From assembly GCA_016165875.1 (NCBI GenBank), contig JABBOT010000036.1:2807819-2871818 (forward strand): 64,000 nt of DNA, in the 5' to 3' direction. Source of the DNA: Acanthopleura granulata. Lineage: Eukaryota; Mollusca; Polyplacophora; Chitonida; Chitonidae. Position numbers and translations under genes: made by a program. Below the pieces are notes generated by a model. It worked only from the letters and a program-made list of their open reading frames with translations, had not been told where the DNA came from and did not search any database. Below, in pieces: positions 61,650 through 64,000 of the stretch (its first letter is position 1; each line of letters opens with the position of its first letter).

Positions 61650-61830
61650 TGGAACATCGGCCGTGATGACGTGTTGGTTAGAGCAGCGGCCTCGTATATG
61701 GTAGAACTTGGGCTCAGTCATGACTCCAATCATACTATTCGCTTTATCATCGCTGGTCGGAGAGCGTAAGAACTGTAGGCCAAGGGCAGATCGGTCCCCT
61801 GTCAGTAAAATCAAACAAAACAAACAAAAT
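61650..61830 (+). mobile_element. Possible tRNA-derived SINE with (caaa)n tail
   Basis: tgttggttagagcagcggcct resembles an A-box head, and the 3' end is aatcaaacaaaacaaacaaaat. The B box is not clear. Confidence 0.4.
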
Positions 61831-62333
61831 GGGAAGTTTCCTGCTTGTTTTCGCTAAATCCTATCCAGAACTGTAAATAGGCCTCTTATCTCTCAGGCAG
61901 GTTTGCTGTTAGTGGAGGGGACAACGGGTATGTATCAGCTCTGACTGTGCTTGTATTAAAACGTGTATGTAGATCCTGACCTTCACGACAATATAGCTGT
62001 AAGCGAAAAGTTTCCACACTGACACAAATACAAAGGCCACATGAGATTTTAAAACTGTTTAATAACACAGTGTCAACAGGGTAAACAATTCATATTCATA
62101 CATATGGCCAAGCAACGTTATCTACATGCAACGGTAAAAACAGCCAACAAACGGTAACAATACATTTAGAAGTACATACATCGGTATTAAAACAGCCAAG
62201 CATTGGGCATCAAGGGAAGGGTTACATTAAAACGTTTAACAATTAACGCCTGGTCCCGAGAGGGACTTTCCGTTAAAAGCAACTGAAAATTTTTGTACCT
62301 GATAATTTCTTGAGAAATTTCTACCAAGCTCAG

Positions 62334-62339
62334 TTTATT
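62334..62339 (-). terminator. PolyA signal of the right-edge gene
   Basis: AATAAA on the minus strand about 70 nt beyond the TGA, a normal position for a short 3' UTR. Supports 62550-62406 as the last exon. Confidence 0.55.
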
Positions 62340-62405
62340 TCACCAAATTATCATAAATAAACGCCATGGTTGGCCATACTTGTTTTCTTGTTAAGCGTTA
62401 ACCAA

Positions 62406-62550
62406 TCACCAAACCCTTCCATCAGCATATGCGGGATGAGCCAGACGGTAAGCGTGACGTTTCCATGACTCCTCCGCACTCTCACGTATCAGGTTTCTGT
62501 GCCTGACGTCATCAGACTTTCTTTCTTTTGCCCGACGTTCTCTGTCTTTT
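62406..62550 (-). CDS. Terminal exon of the right-edge gene, charged C-terminal tail
   Basis: Acceptor ggacatttcttttctttcag, then one base and 47 codons rich in Lys/Arg/Glu, ending ADGRVW and TGA at 62408-62406. Likely helical from its composition. The frame matches only after a phase-2 exon, which the 89-nt exons supply. Confidence 0.6.
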
Positions 62551-63639
62551 CTGAAAGAAAAGAAATGTCCATGACAACACTGTCTTGCAAATCTTTATTA
62601 CATACCTTCCACCTTCATGCTGTGCACTTGCAACTATGAAAACATTGTTACCTAAATACACTTCTTAATCACGCCATGCATGTACAGCCACAGACTTGAC
62701 TGTCGATATAATCCATGCTGTGGCCAGTCAAACACACTGGCCACACTGGCCCCACATCCACACTGACCAGGATGGGGGAGATGAGGAAAAGCGGGCCAAA
62801 CACCTGAGTCTGGTAAAGTACAACAACATCCAACAAGTTAAAACACACCTGTGTCTCACCCTTCACCCACCTGACTTGCTGCTGGACCTCTACACTGGCC
62901 ACATCATCCACATTGACCAGAATGGGGGAGATGAGGAAAGGCTGACCAAACACCTCAGTCTGGTAACGTACAACAACATCCAACAAGTTAAAACACACCT
63001 GTGTCTCACCCTTTACCCACCTGACTTGCTGCTGGACCTCTACACTGGCCACATCATCCACACTGACCAGGATGGGGGAGATGAGGAAAGACTGGCCAAA
63101 CACCTGAGCCTGGTAAAGTACAGGAAAGGGAAGTAAAGTTTATGTACAATAAGCAGAAATACTAAAACACCTTTGGCAGAGATAAAACAAGATGACATCC
63201 TTGGATGTTACAGAAAGAATGATGTTCTCAGGTCCATGAAATGCTGCTCTTATGCAGAGGTCAATAGTCAAAACAGAAATGGTAATACTTGACACAAAGA
63301 ATCGTTAACATGATAACACAGATATTTTCTTTACCTATTAATGGAGACAAACACACAGAGATAAGATCTGATCTGAACTTAATTAGTCATTGATCGATCT
63401 ATTCATGCTCTGGGGATATTACATTTGTGATGTATACCACAGAGACGACCTTTAGGGTACAAGCAGGTGTATGAAGACACACAAGTCAGTAACAAAGTCC
63501 CCAGTGGTTGAGCACAGAGTGTATGCTTAGTGTGCCTACGCACCTCTCCATGACGAAAGTAGTTCATTAGACGGTTGACAGAGGCAGTGTCTGACATCAG
63601 ACCCCACGCCAAACCATTCATCTTCCTGGTGACCGGGTC
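62406..63639 (-). CDS. 3' end of an unidentified gene with tandemly duplicated exons (partial, 5' end outside the window)
   Basis: Three exon types join in frame: 63639-63544 (96 nt, phase 0 to 0), one 89-nt duplicated exon (63109-63021 or 62959-62871, phase 0 to 2), and a terminal exon 62550-62406 (145 nt, ends TGA). The junction AG|A gives Arg. Encoded features: a mixed segment with NGLAWGLMSDTAS and LMNYFRHGE; a hydrophobic segment VFGQSFLISPILVSVDD; and a highly charged C-terminal tail (KDRERRAKERKSDD...) ending in GRVW. All acceptors have pyrimidine tracts and all donors start GTGNG. AATAAA follows at 62339-62334, about 70 nt after the stop. I do not recognise the family. The repeats can also be read straight through as 50-residue units, which is an alternative if they are not spliced. 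Confidence 0.65.
62720..62809 (-). pseudogene. Duplicated exon, copy 3, 3'-degenerate
   Basis: A third acceptor (tactttaccag) and the segment encoding TQVFGPLFLISPILVSVDV are present. The 3' half diverges and the GTCAG|gtgggt donor is lost. Probably a dead copy or the original boundary of the duplication. Confidence 0.5.
62871..62959 (-). CDS. Duplicated 89-nt exon, copy 2
   Basis: Exactly 150 bp from copy 1, with its own acceptor (gtacgttaccag) and donor (gtgggtgaag). Differs from copy 1 at a few residues (TEVFGQP, LVNV). Splicing both copies together would shift the frame and hit an early stop, so it is probably an alternative to copy 1. Confidence 0.55.
63021..63109 (-). CDS. Duplicated 89-nt exon, copy 1
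   Basis: Acceptor ctgtactttaccag, donor GTCAG|gtgggtaaag. Encodes AQVFGQSFLISPILVSV... ending VQQQV plus two bases. Joins the 96-nt exon in phase 0 and the terminal exon in phase 2. Confidence 0.6.
63544..63639 (-). CDS. 32-codon internal exon of the right-edge gene
   Basis: Flanked by acceptor tgccttcccag and donor GAG|gtgcgt; exactly 96 nt and open only in the frame that continues the gene. It encodes DPVTRKMNGLAWGLM... and ends FRHGE. Codon pattern and splice signals are both good. The product is not recognised. Confidence 0.65.
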
Positions 63640-63779
63640 CTGGGAAGGCATACATATACATGAACACCCAACAAATATACCATACAATGAATGGGTATAG
63701 GTCAAACATGTATGTGACATTCATATACGTGTTGAGTGGAATAGGTTACACATGAAATAGTTCTCAGCAAGAATATGTC

Positions 63780-64000
63780 TGGGGAAGGCGGAGGTAACAG
63801 AAGAAATAAGAAGAAATGGGTCAGAGAAGAAATACGTCAGAGAGGGAATAGGTCAGGGCAGAAACAGGTCAAAGCAGGAACAGGTCAGAGAGGAAATATC
63901 AGACCGGGGATGGGTCAGAGCAGGAATAGTTCAGAGAGGGAATAAGTCAGGGTAGAAAGAGGTCAAAGCAGGGACAGGTCAGAGGGGAAATATCAGACCG
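63780..64000. repeat. 16-bp minisatellite 'aggtcagagcaggaac' with 94-bp higher-order repeat
   Basis: AGGTCA-headed units repeat. The run ending gaaatatcagaccg at 63906 recurs ending at 64000. It continues past the window, probably within an upstream intron of the right-edge gene. Confidence 0.85.

Larger units (their letters stand above)
60966..62330. other. Gene-free stretch with SINE fragments
   Basis: Holds the SINE pieces at 61365 and 61650. No exon of the neighbouring gene seen. Confidence 0.3.
62731..63117. repeat. 150-bp tandem repeat (about 2.5 copies) containing exon plus intron
   Basis: The segment 'actgaccaggatgggggag' recurs at 62763, 62913 (one change) and 63063, exactly 150 bp apart. 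Each unit consists of an 89-nt exon and a 61-nt intron on the minus strand. High identity between copies suggests recent duplication or gene conversion. Confidence 0.9.

Noticed and set aside
62669..63136. Plus-strand 146-codon frame through the 150-bp repeats
   Set aside because: Splice signals, phases and the polyA signal all favour the minus strand; the plus frame is the antisense of the exon copies.

Overview
The window reads as nuclear DNA of an animal. It has intron-containing genes with GT/AG splice sites, tRNA-derived SINEs with A/T-rich tails, decayed non-LTR and Penelope-like retroelements, vertebrate-type TTAGGG blocks inside the chromosome, and a very high density of minisatellites. 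One SINE family (its 3' part reads '...cgtaaaacaccaatcaaataaataaat') and the style of the two GPCRs point to a marine lophotrochozoan, most likely a mollusc. That placement rests on recall of such repeats, not on a search. Nothing looks bacterial, viral or organellar.

Three protein-coding genes can be supported. (1) A class-A GPCR on the plus strand (358 aa): a 46-nt first coding exon at 2468-2513 and a second exon at 5169-6199. (2) A close paralogue on the minus strand (356 aa): first coding exon most likely at 39081-39033, then 30187-29922 and 28001-27246. Both have a short glycosylatable N terminus joined to TM1 by a phase-1 intron, so the pair comes from an inverted local duplication; the second gene has an extra phase-0 intron after TM2. 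(3) The 3' end of an unidentified minus-strand gene at 63639-62406, whose 5' part lies beyond the right edge. It carries a 150-bp tandem duplication of one exon plus its intron. The reading frame stays open into the last exon only if a single copy is spliced in, which suggests mutually exclusive exons.

Layout: 1-0.54 kb is an 11-bp-period minisatellite; 0.55-7 kb holds GPCR 1; 7-9.3 kb holds low-complexity DNA and a telomere-like satellite with a 186-bp higher-order repeat, bounded by inverted repeats; 9.3-16 kb is mostly non-coding; 16.1-16.7 kb is a foldback element; 17-25.3 kb holds two diverged local duplications, two copies of one SINE family and a minus-strand LINE fragment; 27.2-39.1 kb holds GPCR 2, whose long first intron has absorbed a LINE tail, a Penelope-like element, a 40-bp TTAGGG-containing array and a 39-bp minisatellite; 39.6-61 kb is largely gene-free with at least ten tandem arrays, a second foldback at 58.3-58.7 kb and a 50-bp satellite (59.55-60.97 kb); 62.3-64 kb holds the exon-duplication gene.

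The two receptors converge on the repeat-rich 6.2-27.2 kb interval. No pathway links the three genes beyond the common origin of the GPCRs.
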